Assembly: GCA_021555075.1 (NCBI GenBank)
Contig: JAKGBX010000001.1
Coordinates: 2,356,001-2,420,000 of the forward strand
Origin: Rhodobacteraceae bacterium LMO-JJ12
GTDB lineage: Bacteria; Pseudomonadota; Alphaproteobacteria; Rhodobacterales; Rhodobacteraceae
Direction of reading: 5' to 3'
DNA length: 64,000 nucleotides
The notes beneath the pieces were generated by a model. The model was given only the letters and a program-made list of their open reading frames with translations, was not told the origin of the DNA and did no database searches. The translations under genes and the position numbers were made by a program. Shown here piece after piece: positions 1 to 7,814 of the stretch. Each line of letters begins with the position of its first letter. Position 1 is the first letter of the stretch.

Positions 1-516
1 CATTGTCGCCACCGACGTCTGCCCCCTGCGGGTCGAAATGCGATAAAGGATCATCGTCGAACACCAGGCCCCGACAAAGGCTGCCACAGGCACAAGATAA
101 TATCCCAGCACAGCGGAAATCGCCGCCGGAAGCGAGGCGCCCAGCACGATGGCCGAAATCGCCCCCAACGCGGCACCGGCACTGACCCCGACCAGACCGG
201 GGTCGGCCAGGGGATTGCGAAACAACCCCTGCATCACCGCCCCCGATACCGCGAGGGCTGCCCCGACCAACATTCCCATCACCGTGCGCGGCATCCGGAT
301 CTCGTAAAGCACGATATGATCGCGCGGTGTCAGTTCATGTGTCGTTGTCAGGCTGCGCACCACATCCCAAATCGAAACATTGGTGGCCCCGACACCAAGG
401 CTCAGCAACGCCGCGAAGAACAGCATCACCAAAAGAGCAATGGCCAGCGCCCGCGCCTTGTGGCTTCTGTCGCCGGGCAAAACCGCGCCGGCGATGTCTT
501 GAGTCAGGGTGCTCAT
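1..516 (-). CDS. hmuU: Haem ABC transporter permease, FecCD family (partial)
   Basis: Inner-membrane permease of a haem importer; it moves haem delivered by the periplasmic HmuT into the cytoplasm. Translating leftward from the ATG at 516 gives 172 residues before the window edge. They contain a first membrane helix (about residues 24-42) and the FecCD hallmarks RMPRTVMGMLVGAALAVSG and QGLFRNPLADPGLVGVSAGA. The gene starts 6 bases after the hmuT stop, so it is co-transcribed with hmuT and hmuS; the ATPase hmuV would be expected beyond the edge. Family assignment is firm. The haem substrate is inferred from the adjacent hmuS and hmuT. Confidence 0.9.
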   Translation of the reverse strand, partial: MSTLTQDIAGAVLPGDRSHKARALAIALLVMLFFAALLSLGVGATNVSIWDVVRSLTTTHELTPRDHIVLYEIRMPRTVMGMLVGAALAVSGAVMQGLFRNPLADPGLVGVSAGAALGAISAIVLGASLPAAISAVLGYYLVPVAAFVGAWCSTMILYRISTRRGQTSVATM

Positions 517-522
517 GCCGCG

Positions 523-1401
523 TCAGCTTCCCGCTTCTCGCAATGCCCGAGACAATTCGGTGATCGCCTGTGCGGTGCGCACCGAAAAGCCCAGCATTTT
601 CATCCCGTCCATTCGCACGACCGATCTGTTCTGCCCTGCGGGCGTGGCGGCAATGGCCGGGTGGGAAAACAACTGTTCATCGGTGACGCGGCGACTATCC
701 TTGCTGTCCATCAAGAGGATCACATCGGCGCCACTTTGAATGATGGCTTCGTCGGTCATGGTCTTGTAATCGTCAAATCCGCTTGCGGCATTCGTCGCCC
801 CTGCAAGTTCGATGATACCTTGCGCTGCGGTATTCTGACCGCCGACCATGATACGGCCACCGGCCATCGTCAGGATGAAAAGCACCCGTTTGTCACGCAT
901 GCCTTCGGTCGACGCCGCGGCCGCATCCAGATCACTGCGAATTTGCTCGGCAAGTGCTGCGCCCTTTTCGGGAACGCCCAATGCTTCAGCCACAGTCATG
1001 ATTTTGGTTATCACGGCGTCAGTTGTGTAACCTTCGGGAATTTCGACCAACGAAATGGCCGCCTCGCGAAGAAGCTCCACTTTCTCCACCGGGCCGGCAC
1101 CCTCTTGGGTAATGAGCATGTCAGGATTGACGGAAAGAATACCCTCGGGCGACAGCCGCCGGATATAGCCCACATCCGGAAGCGCGCGCACCTCAGACGG
1201 ATAGTTCGATGTCGTATCGCGCGCCACAAGGCGATCCTCTTCGCCAAGCGCATAGACAATTTCGGTTATGGCGCCGCCGACCGACACGATGCGATTGGCG
1301 GCTTTTTCTGCCTTCCCGGCCTGTGCCGCTGCCACGACGAAGATCGAGACAAGCAGGCACAGGGCAAACTGGGTCCAGAAAAAGGGATGCGTGTATCTCA
1401 T
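523..1401 (-). CDS. hmuT: Periplasmic haem-binding protein
   Basis: Substrate-binding protein of the haem ABC importer, 292 residues. An N-terminal hydrophobic stretch (about residues 10-28) ending in AAAQAGKA is a probable signal peptide. The segment around residues 76-86 (LPDVGYIRRLS) matches the conserved region of ShuT/PhuT-type proteins, where a tyrosine coordinates the haem iron; the Tyr in VGY is the likely ligand. The start codon overlaps the hmuS stop by 4 bases (ATGA), which points to translational coupling. Confidence 0.92.
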   Translation of the reverse strand: MRYTHPFFWTQFALCLLVSIFVVAAAQAGKAEKAANRIVSVGGAITEIVYALGEEDRLVARDTTSNYPSEVRALPDVGYIRRLSPEGILSVNPDMLITQEGAGPVEKVELLREAAISLVEIPEGYTTDAVITKIMTVAEALGVPEKGAALAEQIRSDLDAAAASTEGMRDKRVLFILTMAGGRIMVGGQNTAAQGIIELAGATNAASGFDDYKTMTDEAIIQSGADVILLMDSKDSRRVTDEQLFSHPAIAATPAGQNRSVVRMDGMKMLGFSVRTAQAITELSRALREAGS

Positions 1402-2450
1402 GCACGCACCGGTTCTTTGCGGGTTTCGAAACCTGCGACCAATTCATTCCATCCCCGAGCGCCGTCCTCGCCGCGCAACACACCAAAGAACTGCGCGATC
1501 AGCCCGCCCTCCGCATCGAACGCTTCGACCGAGATTGCATCACCACGGCGGGTTGCCTTGGTCACGGCATAGACCTCGGCAATGTGGTCCTTGCGCAGGT
1601 GCAGATCAAACCCGGGATCAAGAACGTTGATCCACGGCCCCACTTCGGCGATCTTCTTGACCGGTCCGGTGTGGATTTCGATGCAGCCCATATTGCCGAC
1701 GAACACCATGATCGGTGTTGCCGTCTCTGCCGCCTTGTTAAGAAGCTCTTCGATAACGCTGTTTTCAAGCCGCCGGGCATAAGGCTCGCCCGCGATGCGG
1801 TAAGCACCGAGCCGGTTCATCTTCAACCGTCGCGTCATGATCAGGAACTGATGGGTGTCGGTTATCTTGTCCCATTCTTCACGCAGCTTCTCGGCCTTAT
1901 CGGGGTCGCCCTTGGCGGGCTCGGTCGATTTTCGGGGCTCGACGACAAGCGTGTTTGACTGATCTTCAATCTTCAACTCTTCGACAATCTCTGGCCATGC
2001 CGCAAGATTCGAGGCTTCCCGCAGGAACACCTTGTGCACAGCATCACCAGCAGCATCGAACACCTGGATCGTGCGGCGCGGGCCGCGCTCGGTCTCCTGC
2101 TCGATTGCGAACCCATGAACCCAGTGTTTGGGAAACATCCGCAGATCGATCTCTTCATTGACGATCAGGCCCGCGTGCGGTCCGGGCGTATAGTTGTCGT
2201 ATTCTCCGACCTTCTCGATCACGCAGCTTTCGTTGCGGGTCAGTGCCATGACCTCTCCAAGTCGGCCAATTGCGGGCATGACCCGGTCCATGTCTGCAGT
2301 GATTCTCGTCACCGTGTCACCGACATCCGCCGCAACAAGCTGAGCTTCGGAAATGCCCAGGCTGTCGGCCAGGTCGCGGTCGCGCATCTTTGGGTTCTCG
2401 GCCCTTGCTGCCTTGATTTCGGTCACAGAAATAGCGGTTGCTTCAGCCAA
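1398..2450 (-). CDS. hmuS: Haem-degrading / haem-trafficking protein HmuS
   Basis: Cytoplasmic haem-handling protein that accepts imported haem and either degrades it to release iron or passes it on. About 350 residues, with the duplicated HmuS/PhuS half-domain; the motifs RAENPKMRDRDLADSLG near the N-terminus and VHKVFLRE mid-protein fit the family. I place the start at TTG (2450-2448), because AGAAGGAGAG lies 6-7 bases upstream of it and the resulting length matches the family. The longer in-frame version from GTG 2510 or ATG 2468 has no good ribosome-binding site. First gene of hmuSTU; a candidate iron operator lies about 100 bases upstream. Confidence 0.88.
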   Translation of the reverse strand: MAEATAISVTEIKAARAENPKMRDRDLADSLGISEAQLVAADVGDTVTRITADMDRVMPAIGRLGEVMALTRNESCVIEKVGEYDNYTPGPHAGLIVNEEIDLRMFPKHWVHGFAIEQETERGPRRTIQVFDAAGDAVHKVFLREASNLAAWPEIVEELKIEDQSNTLVVEPRKSTEPAKGDPDKAEKLREEWDKITDTHQFLIMTRRLKMNRLGAYRIAGEPYARRLENSVIEELLNKAAETATPIMVFVGNMGCIEIHTGPVKKIAEVGPWINVLDPGFDLHLRKDHIAEVYAVTKATRRGDAISVEAFDAEGGLIAQFFGVLRGEDGARGWNELVAGFETRKEPVRA

Positions 2451-2549
2451 TTTGGCTCTCCTTCTCATCGCGTCATTAGGGGTGCGTCTGGCTAGGGGCG
2501 GAAGGGCCACAGTTGCTGGTGCGCCATGATCGTCGTGCGATCCTCAATA

Positions 2550-2566
2550 TCGACAAAAATAGTCAA
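2550..2566 (-). promoter_or_regulatory. Candidate iron-responsive operator upstream of hmuS
   Basis: On the minus strand the site reads TTGACTATTTTTGTCGA, an imperfect palindrome 100 bases upstream of the hmuS start. It closely resembles the perfect palindrome at 3746-3758 in front of the hemP cluster, sharing GACTATTTTnGTC. Iron genes of Rhodobacterales are known to carry shared AT-rich iron boxes. Which regulator binds (Fur/Mur, Irr, RirA or an IscR-like protein) cannot be told from sequence. Confidence 0.5.
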
Positions 2567-2753
2567 CTTAATTGGAGAGCGCAAGCCTCCCGGTTCTGTA
2601 ATCAAGAAAACTATGTCCAACAGCAGTTTTCAGCCAACCCTTGCTCATGAGGATTGGAAGGGGACGGGATGCGCACGAACCGCGCCGTCAAGGCACTTGG
2701 CCGGGCAATAGGCTTCACAAGAGCAATAGCTTTCTGGGCAATAACCAGTGCGC

Positions 2754-2787
2754 AAAAAAATTTGGGGCGCTCTTTGCTGCGCCCCAT
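2754..2787 (-). terminator. Rho-independent terminator after bfd-bfr
   Basis: Minus strand: a perfect 7-bp stem GGGGCGC/GCGCCCC (arms 2779-2785 and 2764-2770) with an 8-base loop, followed by AAATTTTTTT. It lies 25 bases past the bfr stop. The short A/T runs on both sides mean it could also act on the plus strand. Confidence 0.8.
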
Positions 2788-2812
2788 TTTTCTCAAACGG
2801 TAAGATTGCGAC

Positions 2813-3298
2813 CTATTCGGTTTCGTCTGCCGAATTGGCGTTGAGCTGACCATAATTTTGCGCCCCTATCTCATCCAGCAACCCGATCTGGGTTTCCAGA
2901 AAGTCGATGTGGCCCTGTTCGTCCCCGATCAGCTCTTCAAACAGATTCATCGAAGCATAGTCCCCGGCGTCAGCGCAAACCTTGCGAGCCTCGTTATATA
3001 GGGCGACCGCTTCCATTTCGGCTTCGAGATCACAGGTCAACGTCTCGCGGACGTTTTCGCCAATCCTGAGAGGGTCGAGCGTTTGCAGATTGGGGTGCCC
3101 TTCCAGGAAAATGATCCGATCAATCAGCTTGTCGGCATGCTCCATCTCTTCGATGGATTCCTCACGCATCTTCTTGGCCAATTTGCCATAACCCCAGTCC
3201 TGCTGAAGCCGATAGTGGAGCCAGAACTGGCTCACCGCAGTCAACTCGACCCGCAATGCCTTGTTAAGGTATTCAATAACCTTCTTATCGCCCTTCAT
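2813..3298 (-). CDS. bfr: Bacterioferritin
   Basis: Haem-containing iron-storage ferritin that oxidises Fe(II) and deposits it in a 24-mer shell. 161 residues, the normal length. All ferroxidase ligands are present at canonical positions (Glu18, Glu51, His54, Glu94, Glu127, His130), as is the haem-ligand Met52. The start overlaps the end of bfd by 14 bases, giving a bfd-bfr operon in which Bfd helps mobilise stored iron. A terminator follows. Confidence 0.96.
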   Translation of the reverse strand: MKGDKKVIEYLNKALRVELTAVSQFWLHYRLQQDWGYGKLAKKMREESIEEMEHADKLIDRIIFLEGHPNLQTLDPLRIGENVRETLTCDLEAEMEAVALYNEARKVCADAGDYASMNLFEELIGDEQGHIDFLETQIGLLDEIGAQNYGQLNANSADETE

Positions 3299-3539
3299 AG
3301 CGCTCCCTCCTACTGGCTGGTGTTTTCAAGCCGCGAAGCTCGAAAGGTACTTCCAGTTTAGAGTTCGTGCGCATGGAGGCAACAAAGAGTTTCATGCAAC
3401 CGCCGCATTCCGGCGTCTTGCCAAGGGCATGGTAGACCTTGCCGGGCGTGATGATCGTGCCCTCATCCGAAGCGCGCATCCAGTCTATCGCAGCATGTAT
3501 GTCGCGGTCTGAGATGTTCTGGCAGCTACAAACGATCAC
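3285..3539 (-). CDS. bfd: Bacterioferritin-associated ferredoxin
   Basis: Small [2Fe-2S] ferredoxin that reduces the bacterioferritin core so that iron is released. The four cluster cysteines appear as CSC near the N-terminus and CGGC about 33 residues later, the BFD-like pattern. I prefer the GTG at 3539, giving [10 protein letters not shown] as in most homologues, with AGGG 8 bases upstream; the ATG at 3554 would add five residues. It overlaps bfr by 14 bases. Confidence 0.88.
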   Translation of the reverse strand: MIVCSCQNISDRDIHAAIDWMRASDEGTIITPGKVYHALGKTPECGGCMKLFVASMRTNSKLEVPFELRGLKTPASRRERYEGR

Positions 3540-3712
3540 GTAGTTGGCCCTCATTGTGTTGCGCGGCCTATTCTGACCAAAACAATCAACTAATCAAGCG
3601 TGCAGTGATCTCATGCGCGAAATTGCCACAAGCCCCTCTCATCTCACTGTTTTCGCGTGCTTAATTTTTTCCACCGTTGAGCGTCCGATGTTGGATTCGT
3701 TCAAAACCGCCG

Positions 3713-3766
3713 AATCCGACAAAAAGAATCGGATTGACAGTATCCGACTATTTTAGTCAATTATAA
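3713..3766 (+). promoter_or_regulatory. Promoter and operator of the hemP cluster
   Basis: Three elements are stacked here. First, a perfect inverted repeat AATCCGA/TCGGATT (3713-3719 and 3729-3735). Second, a -35-like TTGACA (3734-3739). Third, a perfect 13-bp palindrome GACTATTTTAGTC (3746-3758), with an AT-rich -10-like region (TTATAA, 3761-3766) just after it. The palindrome sits between -35 and -10, as expected for an iron repressor site, and resembles the site upstream of hmuS. The first small gene starts at 3830. Assignment to iron control is inference. Confidence 0.5.
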
Positions 3767-3829
3767 GTCAGCACCAGCCACCCCGACCATGAAGTCCGGG
3801 AAGCCCGTGACCCTTATCGGAGCGGAAAG

Positions 3830-3994
3830 ATGCAGAATTTGGAAACACCCACAACTTACAGGATGCAAGAACATCGCCGTGCCGCGTGGTTTGTTGATCT
3901 CTGGGAGATCGTCGCCAGCGAACGCCTCATGCAAATCCCCGACTGCGAATGGCTTCTCGACCGGGTCACCACCGACTGCGAGATGATGCCATGA
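3830..3994 (+). CDS. Small conserved-looking protein upstream of hemP (54 aa)
   Basis: An ORF of 54 codons starting at ATG 3830, with GGAG 7 bases upstream. Its stop overlaps the hemP start (ATGA at 3991-3994), so the two are likely translationally coupled. The product is soluble and predicted mostly helical, with AWFVDLWEIVASERLMQIP in the centre and two cysteines; no membrane segment or known domain is visible. I do not recognise a family. Position downstream of the iron-type operator and coupling to hemP suggest a role in haem or iron uptake, but that is inference. Confidence 0.6.
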   Translation: MQNLETPTTYRMQEHRRAAWFVDLWEIVASERLMQIPDCEWLLDRVTTDCEMMP

Positions 3995-4158
3995 CCAATC
4001 AGAACAGTAACGGAATTCAAACCGGCCGCCCCAACGCAATGCCCAGCCACGACGCCAAAGAGTTGATGAATGGGGCGCAAAAAGTAAATATCCGGCTCGG
4101 CGAGAACCTCTACACCTTGCGGATTACGCGCACAGACAAGCTGCTCCTGACAAAATGA
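3991..4158 (+). CDS. hemP: Haem uptake protein HemP/HmuP
   Basis: Small HemP-family protein (55 residues from ATG 3991). The C-terminal half carries the family pattern: ELMNGAQKVNIRLGENLYTL followed by RITRTDKLLLTK at the end. HmuP is known in rhizobia as a positive regulator needed for expression of haem receptor genes. An upstream in-frame ATG at 3949 exists, but the ATGA overlap with the preceding small ORF favours 3991. The stop again overlaps the next gene's ATG (ATGA at 4155-4158). Confidence 0.85.
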   Translation: MTNQNSNGIQTGRPNAMPSHDAKELMNGAQKVNIRLGENLYTLRITRTDKLLLTK

Positions 4159-4631
4159 GCGTTGCTGCGAAAACCCGAGGCAGCACGCCCGTCGGCTATG
4201 TTTCCGAGCTTGATCCGGTCGAGGCCACCGCAGTGCTGTATCTGCGTCTGTGGAACGAAGGCACCGAACAGCAGGCCCAGATCTGGAACGATCTTGCAAC
4301 CGGGCTCGACCCCAAGGAAGGCGAATTAGCACTTCGCGCATTTGAACAGATCTGCCGCCTTTGCGCGCACCACGGACGGCGTCCTCTCATGCGTCACGGT
4401 CTACGCTGCAAATGCCTTGGGTCGGACGAATCGTGCTTTGCCAATTTCATCGGTGTCGCAAGTTCCGGTGATTTCGAGGATGCCATGTTGATCGCGACGA
4501 CAATCGTGCGTGCGGATGTTGCGCCCAGCCTCACCAGCCTGGCCGAAACCTTTGGGCTTGCCCTTAAACGCATGTCCCTGCGGGGAAACAGACCATCGCA
4601 CGATGATCAAATGCACGCGACGGTGCATTGA
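4155..4631 (+). CDS. Uncharacterised Cys-rich protein in the hemP operon
   Basis: 158 residues, not assigned to a family. It starts by ATGA overlap with the hemP stop. The central part carries five cysteines in a compact cluster (CRLC, then CKC, then C, about residues 67-94) with neighbouring histidines (AHHGRR), which could bind a metal or an Fe-S cluster. No signal peptide or membrane helix is visible. Being the third gene of a tightly coupled set behind an iron-type operator, it is a candidate iron or haem metabolism protein. This is inference from context only. Confidence 0.65.
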   Translation: MSVAAKTRGSTPVGYVSELDPVEATAVLYLRLWNEGTEQQAQIWNDLATGLDPKEGELALRAFEQICRLCAHHGRRPLMRHGLRCKCLGSDESCFANFIGVASSGDFEDAMLIATTIVRADVAPSLTSLAETFGLALKRMSLRGNRPSHDDQMHATVH

Positions 4632-4964
4632 GACAAGGTGCCTCGAATAACCACAAAGACCGGCAACGGTGGGTGGTTACTGCAAAATCCATCAGGGCCT
4701 GCGTAAAGCCCACTACGTGGGGCCTGATGTTCACATGCGCTTGGCTCAGTGCGAATGTATCAGTGTGTAGTTTTTAGGTCCTGATCAGCCCCCACGACCT
4801 CGAAGGGGCGTGCGACCATTTGTACGAGTTGCAGGTAACGAAATAGGCGCGATCCAATCCAGTAAGCTTGGCTCGATTCTTCGCGGCTATTTCTGCATGC
4901 GCCCCGATACAGCCATCAATGTGAAGGCACGATTTAGCGACGAACAGATGAGCGAAATGACCCG
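4632..4964. other. Intergenic region with no intact gene
   Basis: No intact gene is recognisable. A 7-bp inverted repeat CATCAGG/CCTGATG (4690-4696 and 4723-4729) after the Cys-rich gene could be an mRNA hairpin, but no T-run follows. From about 4890 onward the sequence may already be decayed response-regulator coding DNA. Confidence 0.4.
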
Positions 4965-5027
4965 ATCCGCACGGTGCGCGGCGCCGGTTATGCGTTTGGG
5001 AAAATGGGGATTGAGGCCAGAGCCTAG
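4890..5027 (+). pseudogene. Remnant of an OmpR-family response regulator (C-terminal end)
   Basis: In frame from about 4956 to the TAG at 5025-5027 the translation ends DPIRTVRGAGYAFGKMG. This is the winged-helix C-terminal signature of OmpR/PhoB regulators (usually hxTVRGxGYxF). The 60 bases before it read DTAINVKARF in another frame, similar to the usual xDVHxxRLR segment, so at least one frameshift separates them. There is no receiver domain and no upstream start. This looks like a short decayed gene fragment. Confidence 0.45.
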
Positions 5028-5042
5028 ACATTGCCGCAATGA

Positions 5043-6044
5043 TCAGCACCGTTTGCCCTGCGCGTCAAAAAATATCTGATCCTGTGCATTCCAGACCAGA
5101 TGAACCTCTGATCCTTCCTCAGGCAAAGGCGCGGCAGCATCTTGGCGAACAGTTACCTGTTTGCCTTGTGCAAGGTTAACATGAACCAGCGTTTCGGCGC
5201 CAAGAGCTTCATTATAGATCGCGGTGGCCGGTGCGCCCGTCGGCTCAATCCGAAGGTTTTCAGGCCGGATACCAAGCGTTCTTGCATCGCCGGGCGCTTG
5301 CGCAGCGATCCCGGCAGGCAGGAAATTCATCGGCGGTGAACCAATGAAGCCCGCAACGAATTCGGTCTGCGGATTGGCATAAACCTCCAGCGGCGCACCA
5401 ATCTGATCGGCACGACCGGCGTTCATCACAATCATTCGGTCAGCCAGCGTCATCGCCTCAACCTGATCATGCGTCACATAGAGCGACGTGACCCCCAACC
5501 GCCTTTGCAACTGCTTGATCTCAAGACGCATTTGAACCCGCAGCTTGGCGTCGAGGTTCGACAATGGCTCGTCAAACAGAAACACCGACGGTTTGCGCAC
5601 GATGGCCCGCCCCATTGCAACGCGCTGGCGTTGCCCCCCGGACAACTCGCGCGGTCGGCGTTGCAGATAGTCCTCCAATTGCAAGAGCGTTGCGGCCTCG
5701 CCGACCCGCTCTGCGATCTCGGCCTTGGGCGTGCCGGCGATTTTCAATCCATAGGCCATGTTGTCGAACACCGACATATGCGGATAGAGCGCGTAGTTCT
5801 GGAACACCATCGCGATGTCACGGTCCATCGGCTCACGCTCGTTCACACGCGCGCCACCAATCTGCACCTCGCCACCTGTCACTGTCTCCAACCCCGCGAC
5901 CATGCGCAACAAGGTTGATTTGCCACAGCCCGACGGTCCGACGATCACGATGAATTCGCCATCCTCGATCTCGACATCAATGCCATGGATCACCTCGGTC
6001 TTGCCGAATGTCTTTTTGATGCCGCTCAGGCCAACTGTTGCCAT
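5043..6044 (-). CDS. ugpC: Glycerol-3-phosphate ABC transporter ATP-binding protein
   Basis: Cytoplasmic ATPase of the sn-glycerol-3-phosphate importer. 333 residues of the MalK/UgpC type: Walker [10 protein letters not shown] near residue 36, signature [14 protein letters not shown] near 134, Walker B VFLFDEP near 155, and a C-terminal OB-like regulatory domain. Last gene of ugpBAEC, 3 bases after ugpE. Close relatives serve maltose and other sugars; the Ugp assignment comes from the neighbouring binding protein. Confidence 0.9.
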   Translation of the reverse strand: MATVGLSGIKKTFGKTEVIHGIDVEIEDGEFIVIVGPSGCGKSTLLRMVAGLETVTGGEVQIGGARVNEREPMDRDIAMVFQNYALYPHMSVFDNMAYGLKIAGTPKAEIAERVGEAATLLQLEDYLQRRPRELSGGQRQRVAMGRAIVRKPSVFLFDEPLSNLDAKLRVQMRLEIKQLQRRLGVTSLYVTHDQVEAMTLADRMIVMNAGRADQIGAPLEVYANPQTEFVAGFIGSPPMNFLPAGIAAQAPGDARTLGIRPENLRIEPTGAPATAIYNEALGAETLVHVNLAQGKQVTVRQDAAAPLPEEGSEVHLVWNAQDQIFFDAQGKRC

Positions 6045-6047
6045 GTC

Positions 6048-6893
6048 TTATTTCTCGCTGTCTACAAGGCCGCGGATAAACAGCTTTTGCATGGATATCA
6101 CGACGATCACAGGCGGGATCATCGCCAGAATTGACGTGGCCATGATCGTAGGCCAATGGGCAAAATCATCGCCTGACGGGAACATCTGTTTGATGCCCAT
6201 GACGATGGTGTTCATCGACGGATCGGTAGTGATCAAAAGCGGCCAAAGATACTGATTCCAGCCATAAATGAACAGGATCACAAACAGAGCCGCAATGTTC
6301 GTCCGGCTCATCGGGAGCAGGATGTCCCAGAAAAACCGCATCGGCCGCGCCCCATCAACGCGCGCGGCTTCGGCCAATTCATCCGGCACGGTCATGAAAA
6401 ACTGCCGAAACAGAAATGTCGCCGTGGCCGAGGCAATCAGCGGAAAGATCAGGCCTGAATAGCTGTTCAGCATCCCGAAATTCGCCACCACCTGATAGGT
6501 CGGCACGATCCGCACCTCGACCGGCAACATCAGCGTCAGGAAGATCAGCCAGAAAAACAAACGTCGCCCCGGAAACTTGAAATAGACAATGGCAAAGGCT
6601 GACAGCAATGAAATTGCGATCTTGCCCAAGGCAATCCCCAGCGCCATGACCATCGAATTCAGCATCATCAACGCCACGGGCGCATTGATGCCCGACACCA
6701 GCGCCCTGCGGTAATTCTCGAAGAACTGATCACCAGGCATCAACGGCATCGGCGGCTTGATGATCGCGTCCTGCGTCACGGTCGAGGCCACAAAGGCCAG
6801 CCAGATCGGGAAGAAGATGAACAGCAACCCGATGATCAACCCCAAGTGGGTCATCCAGTACCCTGCCCCGCGCTTTTCAACCATCCCCGCCAT
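6048..6893 (-). CDS. ugpE: Glycerol-3-phosphate ABC transporter permease
   Basis: Inner-membrane permease subunit, 281 residues, with about six hydrophobic helices. The cytoplasmic EAA loop is [20 protein letters not shown], which docks on the ATPase. The ATG overlaps the ugpA stop by one base. Family: MalG-like binding-protein-dependent permeases. The gene name follows from operon order and the ugpB binding protein. Confidence 0.9.
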   Translation of the reverse strand: MAGMVEKRGAGYWMTHLGLIIGLLFIFFPIWLAFVASTVTQDAIIKPPMPLMPGDQFFENYRRALVSGINAPVALMMLNSMVMALGIALGKIAISLLSAFAIVYFKFPGRRLFFWLIFLTLMLPVEVRIVPTYQVVANFGMLNSYSGLIFPLIASATATFLFRQFFMTVPDELAEAARVDGARPMRFFWDILLPMSRTNIAALFVILFIYGWNQYLWPLLITTDPSMNTIVMGIKQMFPSGDDFAHWPTIMATSILAMIPPVIVVISMQKLFIRGLVDSEK

Positions 6894-7774
6894 CAGTAAT
6901 GCACCCGGCGTTCGATGAACTTGAACTGCACAATCGTCAGGGCGCCGACAATCACCAGCAAAATCACCGACTGCGCGGCAGACGAGCCCAAATCCTGTCC
7001 GACAAACCCGTCCGAAAAGACCTTGTAGACAAGGATGGTCGTCGATTGCTGCGGCCCGCCCCCGGTGATGGTGTGGATCACGCCGAAGGTTTCAAAGAAC
7101 GCATAGACGATGTTGACCACCAAAAGGAAAAACGTCGTGGGCGACAAAAGCGGCCAGACGATGGTGCGGAACCTTGTCCAGAACCGCGCGCCATCAATCG
7201 CGGCGGCTTCGATCACGCTGCGCGGTATGGCCTGCAAACCAGCAAGGAAAAACAAGAAGTTATAGCTGATACGCCCCCAAGCAGAGGCCACGACAACAAG
7301 GCCCATTGCCTCGTCCCCGTTCAAAACGTGGTTCCAGTCATATCCCAACATGCCCAGATACCAGGTCACGACACCAACACGGGTGTTGAACATGAAAAGC
7401 CAGAGCACACCCGCAACTGCAGGGGCAACGGCGTAGGGCCAGATCAGAAGTGTGCGATACACGCCCGAGCCCTTGATCAACCGGTCGGCCAGTACAGCGA
7501 GGTAAAGTGCGACGCCCATCGACACGACCGTCACCAGAATTGAGAAAACGGCGGTCGTGACAAAACTTGCCCGGTAATAGGCGTTGCCCAAGAGATACTC
7601 GAAATTACCAAGCCCGACCCATTTCATCGAAAGGCCAAACGGGTCCGGAATGAACAGCGATTGGTAAACTGCTTGCCCCGCAGGATAGAAAAAGAAGACG
7701 GCCGTCACCACAAGCTGCGGAAGGACCAACAGCAATGGCAACCAGATGCCTTTGAAGGTAACGCGCTTTTCCAT
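6893..7774 (-). CDS. ugpA: Glycerol-3-phosphate ABC transporter permease
   Basis: MalF-like permease partner of UgpE, 293 residues. It has an N-terminal helix (about residues 10-32), further helices and the EAA loop [20 protein letters not shown]. It follows ugpB after a 40-base gap that contains a strong hairpin and is joined to ugpE. Confidence 0.9.
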   Translation of the reverse strand: MEKRVTFKGIWLPLLLVLPQLVVTAVFFFYPAGQAVYQSLFIPDPFGLSMKWVGLGNFEYLLGNAYYRASFVTTAVFSILVTVVSMGVALYLAVLADRLIKGSGVYRTLLIWPYAVAPAVAGVLWLFMFNTRVGVVTWYLGMLGYDWNHVLNGDEAMGLVVVASAWGRISYNFLFFLAGLQAIPRSVIEAAAIDGARFWTRFRTIVWPLLSPTTFFLLVVNIVYAFFETFGVIHTITGGGPQQSTTILVYKVFSDGFVGQDLGSSAAQSVILLVIVGALTIVQFKFIERRVHY

Positions 7775-7780
7775 GAGAAT

Positions 7781-7807
7781 GCCGCGCCCCCATTACAGGG
7801 ACGCGGC
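7781..7807 (-). terminator. Intercistronic hairpin between ugpB and ugpA
   Basis: GCCGCG (7781-7786) pairs with CGCGGC (7802-7807), extended inward by C/G pairs. No T-run follows, so it is more likely an mRNA-stabilising or attenuating structure that gives more binding protein than permease. Confidence 0.45.
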
Positions 7808-7814
7808 GATGCCC

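Noticed and set aside
316-1572. Long plus-strand open frame across hmuT and hmuS
   Set aside because: It is the antisense shadow of two well-supported haem genes and its product is low-complexity His/Arg-rich.
2673-2807. 44-codon ORF MRTNRAVKALGRAIGFTR on the plus strand
   Set aside because: It runs through the bfr terminator stem and has no ribosome-binding site or recognisable family.
6899-7543. 214-codon plus-strand frame opposite ugpA
   Set aside because: Antisense shadow caused by high GC codon bias; translation is His/Asp/Arg-rich without domains.
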